NCBI RefSeq assembly: GCF_011947195.1
Contig: NZ_JAATVY010000001.1
Coordinates: 124,001-188,000, forward strand
DNA length: 64,000 nucleotides
From: Planosporangium thailandense
GTDB lineage: Bacteria; Actinomycetota; Actinomycetes; Mycobacteriales; Micromonosporaceae
Reading direction: 5' to 3'
Under the pieces are notes generated by a model that was given only the letters and a program-made list of their open reading frames with translations, was not told the origin of the DNA and did not search any database. How positions within the stretch are numbered: the first letter of the stretch is position 1; each line of letters begins with the position of its first letter. Shown piece after piece: positions 35,967 through 46,360 of the stretch. Made by a program: the position numbers and the translations under genes.

Positions 35967-36376
35967 GGGCTGACGGCCGGCCCGTCCGGGGCGCCGGCAG
36001 GTGCTCGGCTGCTAGCGCGGAAACCAGTTCACGATCACAAAGGGCTCGCAGGGTTCGTACCCTGCGAGCCCTTTGTTGTGTTGCCCACAGTCGTCCCGGA
36101 TGGCGGGAAGTCGGCGCACGATGTGAAACTTAACGTTAGCTTAGACGATGTACCGCTCGACGTGTCCCGTCGTCATCGCAGCGGAGGCGGCCCCACCCGG
36201 GTCGACCCGGCCGATGAAGCCGGAGGCGCGGCAGCGCGCGCACCACAGCACTCGGTTTGTGAGGGTCGACCCACCCCGTCGACTCGGCTCCCGCGGGGCG
36301 ACGCCCGCGGCCGGCGACCCCGGCCAGGCGAGGTCCGGCGCATCAGCCGTGAATACGACGTTCGAGGAGACCTGTC
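35967..36376. other. 410-base interval between rbfA and a 34-codon ORF
   Basis: Apart from the terminator at 36038-36075 I see no convincing gene here. Two open frames (36078-36551 and 36148-36384) have poor codon composition and no recognisable family. The interval holds an 8-bp palindrome TAACGTTA (36131-36138) in a locally AT-richer patch, 36125-36148, which could include a promoter. In M. tuberculosis this position is occupied by the DHH phosphoesterase gene (Rv2837c); no trace of it is seen. Confidence 0.5.
36038..36075 (+). terminator. Strong terminator after rbfA
   Basis: A perfect 16-bp stem (36038-36053 with 36060-36075) closes the loop TTCGTA; the downstream arm ends CCCTTTG and is followed by TTGTGTTG. 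The hairpin resembles a tRNA T-arm in its loop, but no tRNA body surrounds it. Confidence 0.9.
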
Positions 36377-36481
36377 ATGTCTGAGCAGCAGAAGGCCCAG
36401 CCCAAACCGCAGGCCACCACCAAGGACATCCGGGAGCAGGCCCGCGCCGCGCTGCAGATGTCGATGGACCGGCGGGGCTGA
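36377..36481 (+). CDS. 34-residue small protein, unknown function
   Basis: ATG at 36377 follows GAGGAGACCTGTC, a good Shine-Dalgarno at proper spacing, and opens a 34-codon frame. The product begins MSEQQKAQPK, continues with a predicted amphipathic helix (IREQARAALQMSMD) and ends RRG. About 94% of codons end in G or C, like true genes here, whereas the overlapping longer frames are lower. It is hydrophilic, has no cysteine and no signal peptide. It lies alone before the MATE gene. I recognise no family; it could be a small regulatory protein or a peptide tag precursor. Confidence 0.5.
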   Translation: MSEQQKAQPKPQATTKDIREQARAALQMSMDRRG

Positions 36482-36560
36482 CCGTCCGCCCGCGTGGCGC
36501 CGCGGTGCATCGGTGACCGCGGCGTCCCCCCGGTGGAGTACCTGTAAGTAATGATCTGGC

Positions 36561-36590
36561 TTGTCGGCCTTACCTAGGCCGTGTCAGTAT
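36561..36590 (+). promoter_or_regulatory. Possible promoter of the MATE gene
   Basis: TTGTCG (36561-36566), an 18-base spacer and CAGTAT (36585-36590), eight bases before the ATG at 36599. It fits a leaderless or nearly leaderless mRNA. Confidence 0.4.
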
Positions 36591-36598
36591 CCGGGGCG

Positions 36599-37915
36599 AT
36601 GACCGCCCCAGCCAGCACCACCGCCAGCTTCCGTCGGGTCGCCGCGCTCGCCCTGCCGGCGCTCGTCGTCCTCGCCGCCGAGCCGCTCTACGTCCTCGTC
36701 GACACCGCGGTCGTCGGCCACCTCGGCCGTACGCCGCTCGCGTCGCTTGCCATCGGCGGCAACGTCCTGTCGGTCGCCGCCTGGCTGGGCACCGTCCTCG
36801 CCTATGGCACCACCGGCCGGTCCGCCCGCCGGTACGGAGCCGGCGACCGTGCCGGCGCCGTCGCCGAAGGGGCGCAGGCGTCCTGGCTCGCGTTCGCCGC
36901 CGGCCTGCTGATGGCCGTCTGCGCGCAACTGCTCGCCGGCCCCGTCGCGCACGCCCTCGCCGGTGACAACGCCGACGTGGCCGCCGGCGCGGCCCGGTGG
37001 CTGCGTGTCGCCGCGCTCGGCGCGCCCGGGCTGCTGCTCGCCACCGCGGGCAACGGGTGGCTGCGCGGCGTGCAGGACACCCGACGGCCGATGTACTACG
37101 TCCTCGGCGCAAACCTGCTGTCGGCGGTGCTCTGCCCGGTCCTCGTCTACGGGTTCGGCGTGGGGCTGATCGGGTCGGCCATCGCCAACGCGACGGCGCA
37201 GACGCTGTCCGGCGCGCTGTTCGTACGCGCACTCGTCGCCGAGCGGGTGTCGCTGCGGCCGCGCCCGTCGGTGCTGTACCGCCAGCTCGTCCTCGGGCGC
37301 GACCTGCTCGTGCGCGGCGCCGCCTTCCAGGCCTGCTTCATCTCCGCGGCGACGGTGGCCGCGCGGTTCGGCTCCGCGGCGCTCGCGGCGCACCAGGTCG
37401 CCCTGCAGCTGTGGATGTTCTGCTCGATGGCGCTCGACGCGGTCGCCATCGCCGCGCAGTCGCTGGTCGGCGCCGCGCTCGGCAGCGGCGAGGTTACCGA
37501 GGCCAGGAGCCTGGCCCGCCGCATCGCCGGCATCGGGCTCGCCTCCGGCGCGGGGTTCGCCGTGGTGATCGGGGCCGGCGCGGGCGTCCTGCCCCGGCTG
37601 TTCTCCGGCGACCCGCAGGTCTTCGCCCAGGCGATGCTCGCCTGGCCCTGGTTCGTCTGCATGCAGCCGCTCGCCGGCGTGGTGTTCGCCCTCGACGGGG
37701 TGTTGATCGGCGCGGGCGACGTCCGGTACATGCGCAACCTGACCATGGTGGCCGCCCTCGGCGGCTTCCTGCCCGCGATCTGGCTGGCGTACTGGCTGCG
37801 GCTCGGACTGCCCGGGGTGTGGGCCGGCCTGACCCTGTTCATCGTGATCCGGCTCGTGGCGCTGCTGGCGCGGACCCGTTCGGACCGGTGGGCGGTCGTC
37901 GGTGTGGTGCGTTAA
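36599..37915 (+). CDS. dinF: MATE-family efflux transporter (DinF-like)
   Basis: A 438-residue membrane protein with about twelve hydrophobic segments in two repeats of six. AAEPLYVLVDTAVVGHLGRT near residues 29-48 is the typical DinF-type first helix and loop, and AAHQVALQLWMFCSMALDAVA near 261-281 opens the second half. MATE proteins export drugs or metabolites using Na+ or H+ gradients. A dinF-like gene before truB is conserved in actinomycetes. ATG at 36599 is chosen over GTG at 36581, which lies inside the promoter-like sequence. Confidence 0.85.
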   Translation: MTAPASTTASFRRVAALALPALVVLAAEPLYVLVDTAVVGHLGRTPLASLAIGGNVLSVAAWLGTVLAYGTTGRSARRYGAGDRAGAVAEGAQASWLAFAAGLLMAVCAQLLAGPVAHALAGDNADVAAGAARWLRVAALGAPGLLLATAGNGWLRGVQDTRRPMYYVLGANLLSAVLCPVLVYGFGVGLIGSAIANATAQTLSGALFVRALVAERVSLRPRPSVLYRQLVLGRDLLVRGAAFQACFISAATVAARFGSAALAAHQVALQLWMFCSMALDAVAIAAQSLVGAALGSGEVTEARSLARRIAGIGLASGAGFAVVIGAGAGVLPRLFSGDPQVFAQAMLAWPWFVCMQPLAGVVFALDGVLIGAGDVRYMRNLTMVAALGGFLPAIWLAYWLRLGLPGVWAGLTLFIVIRLVALLARTRSDRWAVVGVVR

Positions 37916-37938
37916 CCGATCTGCGAAGCTTGGTCCCC

Positions 37939-38841
37939 GTGAGGAAGCAAGCGCCACCGGGCCCGGGGGGCCTGGTCATCGTCGACAAGCCGGGTGGGAT
38001 GACCTCTCACGACGTCGTCGCCCGCGTGCGGCGCCTGGCTCACACCAGGCGGGTGGGGCACGGCGGCACCCTTGATCCGATGGCGACCGGAGTGCTCGTC
38101 GTCGGCGTGGAGCGGGCCACTCGCCTGCTCACGTACGTCATCGGCAGCACCAAGCGTTACAGCGCGACCATCCGGCTGGGCGAGGCCACCGTCACCGACG
38201 ACGCCGAGGGTGACGTGACCGCCACCGCGTCCGCCGCCGGCGTCACCGAGGACCGGGTACGGGCTGAGCTGGTCAACCTGACCGGCGACATCGAGCAGGT
38301 GCCGAGCGCCGTCAGCGCGATCAAGATCAACGGGCAGCGCGCGTACAAGCGGGTACGCGCCGGCGAGGAGGTGGAGCTCGCGCCGCGCCGGGTGACCGTG
38401 TCCCGGCTGGTGCTCGGCGACCTGCGCCGCACCGACAGCGACCGGCTCGACCTCGACATCGACGTGGAGTGCTCGTCGGGCACCTACATCCGGGCGATCG
38501 CCCGCGATCTCGGCGCCGCCCTCGGCGTCGGCGGGCACCTCACGGCCCTGCGGCGCACCGCCGTCGGCGGCTTCACGATCGCGGAGGCCGACACGCTGGA
38601 GGCGCTGGCGGAGCGGGACAACCCGGTCACGTTGCCGATGTCGGCCGCCGCGGCCCGGTTCTTCCCCCGCCGCGACGCCGACGCCGACGAAGCCAGGGTT
38701 CTCGGCCACGGCGGCCCGCTGGAGGCGATCGGGATCGCCGGCCCGTACGCGGTGTTCGGACCCGACGGCGAAGTGATCGCGATCGTGTCGGAGCGCGACG
38801 GCCGGGCGAAGGCTGAGATCGTACTCAGCCCGGCCGGTTAG
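37939..38841 (+). CDS. truB: tRNA pseudouridine-55 synthase
   Basis: Makes the universal pseudouridine 55 in the T-loop of tRNA. The 300-residue product has GLVIVDKPGGMTSHDVV near residues 11-27, the catalytic aspartate in GGTLDPMATG near 44-53, and the CSSGTYIRAIARDLG motif near 177-191, then a C-terminal domain. GTG at 37939 has no Shine-Dalgarno; AAGCTT ends seven bases upstream. The next gene, ribF, follows after ten bases. Confidence 0.95.
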   Translation: MRKQAPPGPGGLVIVDKPGGMTSHDVVARVRRLAHTRRVGHGGTLDPMATGVLVVGVERATRLLTYVIGSTKRYSATIRLGEATVTDDAEGDVTATASAAGVTEDRVRAELVNLTGDIEQVPSAVSAIKINGQRAYKRVRAGEEVELAPRRVTVSRLVLGDLRRTDSDRLDLDIDVECSSGTYIRAIARDLGAALGVGGHLTALRRTAVGGFTIAEADTLEALAERDNPVTLPMSAAAARFFPRRDADADEARVLGHGGPLEAIGIAGPYAVFGPDGEVIAIVSERDGRAKAEIVLSPAG

Positions 38842-38851
38842 TCTTTCCGCC

Positions 38852-39781
38852 ATGCAGCGATGGAGGGGGTACGACGCGGCGCCACCCGGCTGGGGGCGCT
38901 CGGTCGTCACGATCGGGGTCTTCGACGGCGTGCACCGCGGTCATCAGGAGACGATCGGGCACGCGGTCAAGCGGGCGAAGGAACTGGGCGTTCAGTCGGT
39001 GGTCGTGACGTTCGACCCGCACCCGTCGGAGGTCGTACGGCCCGGCTCGCACCCGCCGGTCCTCACCGAGCCGGCCCGCAAGGCCGAGCTGATCGAGCAG
39101 CTCGGGGTCGACGCGCTCTGCGTGCAGCCGTTCACGCTGGACTTCTCCCGGCTGCCGGCCGAGGAGTTCGTCCACGACGTCCTGGTGACCCACCTGCACG
39201 CGGCGCTCGTCGTGGTGGGGGACAACTTCCGCTTCGGCCACCGCGCGGCCGGCGACATCGAGCTGCTGCGGCGGCTGGGCCGGACCTTCGGTTTCGGGGT
39301 CGAGGCGGCGCCCCTGCTCGCCGACGGCTCCACGGTGTTCTCGTCGACCTACGTCCGCGCGTGCGTGGACGCGGGGGACGTCGAGGCGGCGGCCCGGGCG
39401 CTCGGCCGACCGCACCGCGTCGAGGGGGTCGTGGTCCGCGGTGACCGGCGCGGCCGGGAGCTGGGCTTCCCCACCGCGAACCTGCTCACCAGCGAGCACG
39501 CCGCGGTGCCGGCGGAAGGCGTGTACGCCGCGTGGCTGGTGCGCGGGCGCGGCGAGCGGCTGCCGGCCGCCGTGTCGATCGGCACCAACCCGACCTTCTC
39601 CGGCCGTGAGCGCCGGGTCGAGGCGTACGTGCTGGACTTCGACGGCGACCTCTACGGTGAGCGGCTGGCGCTCGACTTCGTGGTGCGCCTGCGCGAGCAG
39701 CGCACGTACTCCGCCATCGAGCCGCTGGTGGCGCAGATCGACGAGGACGTGGCGCAGACGCGCGAGGCGCTTGCGGGATGA
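38852..39781 (+). CDS. ribF: Bifunctional riboflavin kinase/FAD synthetase
   Basis: Converts riboflavin to FMN and then FAD. The 309-residue product has the N-terminal nucleotidyltransferase domain (VFDGVHRGHQ near residues 25-34, TFDPHPSEVV near 53) and a C-terminal riboflavin kinase domain (GRELGFPTANL near 205-215, GTNPTFSGRERRVEAY near 246). There is no Shine-Dalgarno; TAGTCT (38839-38844) ends seven bases before the ATG, predicting a leaderless mRNA. The stop overlaps the rhomboid-like gene start (ATGA). Confidence 0.95.
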   Translation: MQRWRGYDAAPPGWGRSVVTIGVFDGVHRGHQETIGHAVKRAKELGVQSVVVTFDPHPSEVVRPGSHPPVLTEPARKAELIEQLGVDALCVQPFTLDFSRLPAEEFVHDVLVTHLHAALVVVGDNFRFGHRAAGDIELLRRLGRTFGFGVEAAPLLADGSTVFSSTYVRACVDAGDVEAAARALGRPHRVEGVVVRGDRRGRELGFPTANLLTSEHAAVPAEGVYAAWLVRGRGERLPAAVSIGTNPTFSGRERRVEAYVLDFDGDLYGERLALDFVVRLREQRTYSAIEPLVAQIDEDVAQTREALAG

Positions 39782-40434
39782 GGCCCGCCCTGGGCGGGCT
39801 GGTCCGCCAGGTACCGGCCCGCGCCGGGATGGCGCTGGCCTACGTCGTCGCGCTCGTCGCGACGACGCTGGCCTTCCGTACCCGCTCGCCCGACGGCCGC
39901 CAGGCCTGGCTCGGGTGGACCAGCACCAACCTGGACAACCTCCGCCACCATCCGCTGCCGGCCCTGGTCGTGTCGGGGCTGTTCACCGAGGGCGGCCTGG
40001 CCGGCTGGGCACTGACGGCGCTGATCGGGCTCGGCGTGACGAACTGGGCGCTGGGGAACTGGCGGACCGCCGCGCTCGTCGTGGCCGCGCACGTGGGTGG
40101 CACGCTGATCAGCCAGGGCATCCTCGCGTACCGGATCGCCGGCGGCCGGGCGCCAGCCGGTGACCGGTACATCGTCGACGTCGGCCCCTCGTACGTCGTC
40201 GCCGGCGCGCTCGTCGCCGGCGCCCTCTACGGGCTCGGCGCGCAGCGGCTACCGGCCGCCGCCGGCTTCGCGCTGTTCGCCCCGAACGCGTTTCTCGGCC
40301 TGCCGGCGCTGGACGTCACTTCAGTGGGGCACCTCTCCGCGGTGATCGTCGCGGTCGCCGTCGGCTGGCCGCTGTGGCGCTCCGCGCGGTCACGGGCGGC
40401 GCGTCCGCCCCGCTTGGCGGACGCGCCGGCTTAG
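39778..40434 (+). CDS. Rhomboid-like membrane protein
   Basis: A 218-residue protein with about six hydrophobic segments. It resembles the actinobacterial rhomboid-like family: DVGPSYVVAGAL near residue 138 provides a Ser in the position of the rhomboid GxSx loop, and SVGHLSAV near 182 provides a His. Whether it is an active serine protease is uncertain because the classic GASG is replaced by GPSY. The ATG overlaps the ribF stop. A hairpin terminator lies within its last codons. Confidence 0.65.
   Translation: MRPALGGLVRQVPARAGMALAYVVALVATTLAFRTRSPDGRQAWLGWTSTNLDNLRHHPLPALVVSGLFTEGGLAGWALTALIGLGVTNWALGNWRTAALVVAAHVGGTLISQGILAYRIAGGRAPAGDRYIVDVGPSYVVAGALVAGALYGLGAQRLPAAAGFALFAPNAFLGLPALDVTSVGHLSAVIVAVAVGWPLWRSARSRAARPPRLADAPA
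40401..40424 (+). terminator. Hairpin within the end of the rhomboid-like gene
   Basis: GCGTCCGCC (40401-40409) pairs perfectly with GGCGGACGC (40416-40424) around a six-base loop, and a second small hairpin (CCGGC-TTA-GCCGG, 40426-40438) spans the stop codon. Together they probably end the truB-ribF-rhomboid transcript before rpsO. Confidence 0.6.
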
Positions 40435-40519
40435 CCGGACCGGTGGGTGGTTTGTCCGGATCGTCGCCGGATGACGCCGCGCGTCAATGGCTGACGTCAG
40501 GTTCTGTCCCGGAGTTTGT

Positions 40520-40614
40520 TAGGCTTGAGATCACGCCGGGTAACTGGCGTGGGTCCGCGTGCCTGCACGACGCCGTGGGTGCGGACCGTCAACGCCCGAA
40601 CAGTAAGGGAGATC
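40520..40614 (+). promoter_or_regulatory. rpsO promoter and leader with possible S15 autoregulatory hairpin
   Basis: TAGGCT (40520-40525) is a likely -10 box, giving a leader of about 83 bases. Within it GGTCCGC (40552-40558) pairs with GCGGACC (40581-40587), enclosing further GC pairs. Ribosomal protein S15 represses its own mRNA by binding leader structures in many bacteria, including actinomycetes, so this is a candidate site. Confidence 0.45.
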
Positions 40615-40884
40615 ATGGCGCTCGAAGCCGCTGTGAAGCAGCAGATCATGACCGAGTACGCGACCGCCGAGGGTGACACCGGGTCGCCCGAGGTCCAGGT
40701 TGCGATGCTCACCAGGCGCATCGCCGACCTCACCGAGCACCTGAAGACGCACAAGCACGACCACCACAGCCGGCGCGGCCTGCTGCTGCTGGTCGGCCGC
40801 CGTCGTCGGCTGCTCAACTACCTGCAGAAGACCGACATCGCCCGTTACCGCTCGCTGATCGAGCGCCTCGGACTCCGTCGGTAG
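40615..40884 (+). CDS. rpsO: 30S ribosomal protein S15
   Basis: Primary 16S rRNA-binding protein of the 30S platform. The 89-residue length is standard. Conserved blocks include [17 protein letters not shown] near residues 20-36, [20 protein letters not shown] near 43-62 and [12 protein letters not shown] near 63-74. The ATG has AAGGGAG upstream. It precedes pnp, as in nearly all bacteria. Confidence 0.97.
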   Translation: MALEAAVKQQIMTEYATAEGDTGSPEVQVAMLTRRIADLTEHLKTHKHDHHSRRGLLLLVGRRRRLLNYLQKTDIARYRSLIERLGLRR

Positions 40885-40893
40885 TACCTCGTG

Positions 40894-40931
40894 AGGGGGA
40901 GCGGCCCGTGTTCTTACCGGTCGCTCCCCTT
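40894..40931 (+). other. rpsO-pnp intergenic hairpin
   Basis: GGGGAGCG (40896-40903) pairs with CGCTCCCC (40922-40929), extended by two weaker pairs (40894-40895 with 40930-40931); the 18-base loop can fold further. It lies 10 bases after the rpsO stop and about 175 bases before pnp. In Streptomyces the equivalent hairpin is cut by RNase III and takes part in pnp control, so processing is plausible here. Confidence 0.6.
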
Positions 40932-41104
40932 ACGCGTAATGTCAGACTGGTACGAAAGCCGCCGGGGGGTATCGCGCACCGGTCCTCGGTAGTGGCTTCC
41001 GGGAGGAACACGCACAACCCACCCGAGAGCTTCGATCGAAGACCGGCCGCGGACCGGCTCCCTAGCGGGTGTACCGAAGACCCTCTAAGGAGTGAAAGCT
41101 CACC

Positions 41105-43486
41105 ATGACCGAAGGTAGCAACCTCGGCACGCAGAGCAGCCGCGCCGTCATCGACAACGGCAGCTTCGGGACTCGGGAGATCACCTTCTCCACCGGCCGG
41201 CTCGCACGCCAGGCCGCCGGGTCCGCCATCGCTCAGCTGGGCGACACCGTCGTGCTCTCCGCGACGACCGCCAGCAAGCAGCCGAAGGAACAGTTCGACT
41301 TCTTCCCCCTCACCGTCGACGTCGAGGAGCGGATGTACGCCGCGGGTCGCATCCCCGGCTCGTTCTTCCGCCGTGAGGGGCGCCCCAGCGAGGACGCCAT
41401 CCTCACCTGCCGCCTGATCGACCGGCCGCTGCGCCCCAGCTTCGTCAAGGGCCTGCGCAACGAGGTCCAGGTGGTCGAGACGGTGCTCGCGCTCGACCCC
41501 TCCCACCCGTACGACGTGGTGGCGATCAACGCCGCGTCGTTGTCGACCAAGCTGTCCGGCCTGCCGTTCAGTGGCCCGATCGGCGCCACCCGGATCGCCT
41601 ACATCGACGGGCAGTGGGTGGCGTTCCCGACCAACGAGGAGCTGGAGCGGGCCACCTTCGACATGGTCGTCGCCGGGCGCACGCTGCCCGACGGTGACGT
41701 CGCGATCATGATGGTCGAGGCGGAGGCCACCGAGCACACCGTCGCCCTGGTCGCCGCCGGCGCGACGGCGCCGACCGAGGAGGTCGTGGCGAGCGGCCTG
41801 GAGGCCGCCAAGCCGGCGATCCGCGAGCTGTGCCGGGCCCAGGACGAGCTGGCCGCCGTCGCGGCGAAGCCGGTGGCCGAGTTCCCGGTCTTCCTGGAGT
41901 ACTCCGACGACGTCTTCGCGGCGGTCGCCGAGGCCGTGCGCGACGACGTCGCCGAGGCCCTGCGGATCGCGGGCAAGGCCGAGCGGGAGGACGCGCTCGA
42001 CCGCATCAAGGAGAAGGCCTTCGAGGCCGTGGCGTCCCGCTTCGAGGGGCGCGAGAAGGAGATCGGCCCGGCGCTGCGCTCGCTGATCAAGCAGGAGGTG
42101 CGTACCCGGGTCCTGCGCGACCAGGTGCGCATCGACGGCCGCGGGCCGAAGGACATCCGTCAGCTCTCCGCCCAGATCGGCGTGCTGCCGCGGGTGCACG
42201 GCTCGGCGCTCTTCGAGCGGGGCGAGACCCAGATCCTGGGCGTCACCACCCTCAACATGCTGCGCATGGAGCAGACCCTCGACACGCTGGGCCTGGCCAA
42301 GACCAAGCGCTACATGCACAACTACAACTTCCCGCCGTACTCGACCGGTGAGACCGGCCGCGTCGGCTCGCCGAAGCGGCGCGAGATCGGCCACGGCGCG
42401 CTCGCCGAGCGCGCCCTCATCCCGGTGCTGCCGTCGCGCGAGGAGTTCCCGTACGCGATCCGTCAGGTCTCGGAGGCGCTCGGCTCCAACGGCTCCACGT
42501 CGATGGGCTCGGTCTGCGCGTCCAGCATGGCGCTGCTGTCCGCCGGTGTGCCGCTGAAGGCCCAGGTCGGCGGCGTCGCGATGGGTCTGATCTCCGACGA
42601 GGTCGACGGCAAGACCCAGTACGTGACGCTCACCGACATCCTCGGCGCCGAGGACGCGTACGGCGACATGGACTTCAAGGTCGCCGGTACCCGTGACTTC
42701 GTGACCGCGCTCCAGCTGGACACCAAGCTCAACGGCATCCCGTCGGACGTGTTGGCCGGCGCGCTCCAGCAGGCGCACGACGCCCGGCACACGATCCTCG
42801 ACGTCATGGACGAGGCGATCGCCGCCCCGGCCGGCATGTCGGAGTTCGCGCCGCGGGTCACCACGATCCGGATCCCGGTCGACAAGATCGGCGCGGTCAT
42901 CGGCCCGAAGGGTCAGATGATCAACGCGATCCAGGACGAGACCGGCGCCGACATCACCATCGAGGACGACGGCACCATCTACGTGGGCGCCACCAACGGC
43001 CCCGCCGCCGAGGCCGCGGTCGAGCGCATCAACGCGATCGCCAACCCGACGCTGCCCAAGGTCGGCGACCGCTTCCTCGGCACGGTCGTCAAGACCGCGC
43101 CGTTCGGGGCGTTCGTCTCGCTGCTGCCCGGCAGGGACGGCCTGCTGCACATCTCGAAGGTCGGCGACGGCAAGCGGGTCGAGAAGGTCGAGGACTACCT
43201 CAACGTCGGCGACAAGGTCGAGGTCCAGATCGCCGAAATCGACCAGCGCGGCAAGATCTACCTGGACAAGGTGCGGCCGGAGGGCGAAGAGGCGCCGGCC
43301 GCGGCCGAGGGTGGCGAGCGTCCGGCCGGTCGCGACCGGGGCGACCGGGGTCCGCGCGACCGCGGCGAGCGCGCCGACCGCGGCCCCAGCCGCGAGCGCG
43401 GTGACCGCCCGCAGCGCGAGGGTTCCGCCGGCGACCAGCCCGGCGAGGGTGGCGAGCCGCGGCGTCGGCGCCAGCGGCACAGCTGA
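41105..43486 (+). CDS. pnp: Polynucleotide phosphorylase (GpsI)
   Basis: Phosphorolytic 3'-5' exoribonuclease of RNA decay. The 793-residue product has two RNase PH domains (first ~20-250, second ~370-590, with [19 protein letters not shown] near 515), an all-helical linker, a KH domain ([21 protein letters not shown] near 596-616) and an S1 domain ([21 protein letters not shown] near 660-680). A 60-residue Arg/Gly/Glu-rich tail follows. The ATG has AAGGAG upstream. M16 peptidase pepR follows after 11 bases, the conserved order. Confidence 0.96.
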   Translation: MTEGSNLGTQSSRAVIDNGSFGTREITFSTGRLARQAAGSAIAQLGDTVVLSATTASKQPKEQFDFFPLTVDVEERMYAAGRIPGSFFRREGRPSEDAILTCRLIDRPLRPSFVKGLRNEVQVVETVLALDPSHPYDVVAINAASLSTKLSGLPFSGPIGATRIAYIDGQWVAFPTNEELERATFDMVVAGRTLPDGDVAIMMVEAEATEHTVALVAAGATAPTEEVVASGLEAAKPAIRELCRAQDELAAVAAKPVAEFPVFLEYSDDVFAAVAEAVRDDVAEALRIAGKAEREDALDRIKEKAFEAVASRFEGREKEIGPALRSLIKQEVRTRVLRDQVRIDGRGPKDIRQLSAQIGVLPRVHGSALFERGETQILGVTTLNMLRMEQTLDTLGLAKTKRYMHNYNFPPYSTGETGRVGSPKRREIGHGALAERALIPVLPSREEFPYAIRQVSEALGSNGSTSMGSVCASSMALLSAGVPLKAQVGGVAMGLISDEVDGKTQYVTLTDILGAEDAYGDMDFKVAGTRDFVTALQLDTKLNGIPSDVLAGALQQAHDARHTILDVMDEAIAAPAGMSEFAPRVTTIRIPVDKIGAVIGPKGQMINAIQDETGADITIEDDGTIYVGATNGPAAEAAVERINAIANPTLPKVGDRFLGTVVKTAPFGAFVSLLPGRDGLLHISKVGDGKRVEKVEDYLNVGDKVEVQIAEIDQRGKIYLDKVRPEGEEAPAAAEGGERPAGRDRGDRGPRDRGERADRGPSRERGDRPQREGSAGDQPGEGGEPRRRRQRHS

Positions 43487-43497
43487 TCACCGACGAG

Positions 43498-45592
<2,095 letters not shown>

Positions 45593-45600
45593 CCTTCCGC

Positions 45601-45630
45601 GCCCTCAAGATCCGCGCCCTCAAGATCCGC
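45601..45630. repeat. Two tandem copies of a dispersed 15-mer
   Basis: GCCCTCAAGATCCGC occurs at 45601-45615 and again at 45616-45630, directly before the 25-bp inverted repeat. An exact inverted copy is found at 51122-51136 upstream of dapA. All copies are intergenic. Confidence 0.85.
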
Positions 45631-45690
45631 GCAATGTGCGCAACATTGCGGCCTCCGATCGCTGTGAGGCCGCAATGTTGCGCACATTGC
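45631..45690. terminator. 25-bp perfect inverted repeat between convergent genes
   Basis: Arms at 45631-45655 and 45666-45690 are perfectly complementary over 25 bases, with a 10-base loop. Each arm also contains a shorter dyad (GCAATGT...ACATTGC in the right arm), so a cruciform or branched hairpin is possible. It lies between dapB (plus) and a GNAT gene (minus) and can act as a bidirectional terminator, but it is longer and less GC-rich than others in the window. Confidence 0.7.
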
Positions 45691-45728
45691 TGTGCGGTGT
45701 TCGGCGTTCGGTGTTCGGCGCCCGGTAG

Positions 45729-46325
45729 CTACCCGGCGTTGGGCTCCGCCGGCTCCGGAGTGAGGTCCACGTGCAGCCGCAACTGCGGCACCAGAAGGTC
45801 GTCGACGTCGAGGGCCCGACGCGCGCCGTCGGGTTCCCACCCGGCCGAGCCGAGGAAGCCGCGGGTGGCCGGATCGCGGTCGTAGGCCCAGGCCACCGCG
45901 GTCTGGAATCCGTCGGAGCGCCACAGGTCGACGGCCGCCGCCAGCAGCCGGCTGCCGTGCCCGCGCCGGCCCCACCTGGGCTCGACGAGCAGGTCGGTCA
46001 CGGCCACCACGTCGACGGCCAGCGGCTCCTCGCCCGGTGCGAGCGCCGCTTCGTCCGCCGGACCGGCGGCGAGGAATCCGACCGGATGAGCGGTCGCCTG
46101 GCTCGAGTCCTCGGCCTGCTCGATGGCGATCAGTACCCGGTGCCGGGGTGACGGCGGTGCGGTGATCGCTTCACGCCACCGCTCGGCGAGCCAGCCGGCG
46201 TCCAGCTCATCGAGCACCTGGCGCGGGATGAGCCTGCGGTAGGCCACCTGCCAGGTGGTGAGCTGAATGCGCGCGATCTCGCCGGCCTCGTCTGGGCGCG
46301 CGGGCCGGACGTACCCCAGTGCCAC
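45729..46325 (-). CDS. GNAT family N-acetyltransferase
   Basis: A 198-residue acetyltransferase. It starts [20 protein letters not shown], with [20 protein letters not shown] near residues 23-42 and the acetyl-CoA loop [18 protein letters not shown] near 120-137, ending with an [14 protein letters not shown] strand. The substrate is unknown. GTG at 46325 is chosen where similarity begins; TACGCT lies eight bases upstream on the minus strand. The next upstream minus-strand gene is a related GNAT, which suggests an old duplication. Confidence 0.82.
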   Translation of the reverse strand: MALGYVRPARPDEAGEIARIQLTTWQVAYRRLIPRQVLDELDAGWLAERWREAITAPPSPRHRVLIAIEQAEDSSQATAHPVGFLAAGPADEAALAPGEEPLAVDVVAVTDLLVEPRWGRRGHGSRLLAAAVDLWRSDGFQTAVAWAYDRDPATRGFLGSAGWEPDGARRALDVDDLLVPQLRLHVDLTPEPAEPNAG

Positions 46326-46360
46326 GGTTGGACAGCGTACGGACGGGCCGGTACGCCGGC

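Noticed and set aside
36038-36075. Possible tRNA 3' end, because the loop and stem resemble a T-arm
   Set aside because: No acceptor, D or anticodon arms can be formed upstream, and the 16-bp stem is far too long for a T-arm; a terminator explains it.
36148-36384. 78-residue plus-strand open frame before the 34-codon ORF
   Set aside because: TAGCTT lies five bases upstream of its ATG, but codon third positions are less GC-rich than true genes here, no family is recognisable, and it has no ribosome site.
36078-36551. 157-residue plus-strand open frame covering the 34-codon ORF in another phase
   Set aside because: Arg/Pro/Ser-rich shadow translation without ribosome site or conserved features.
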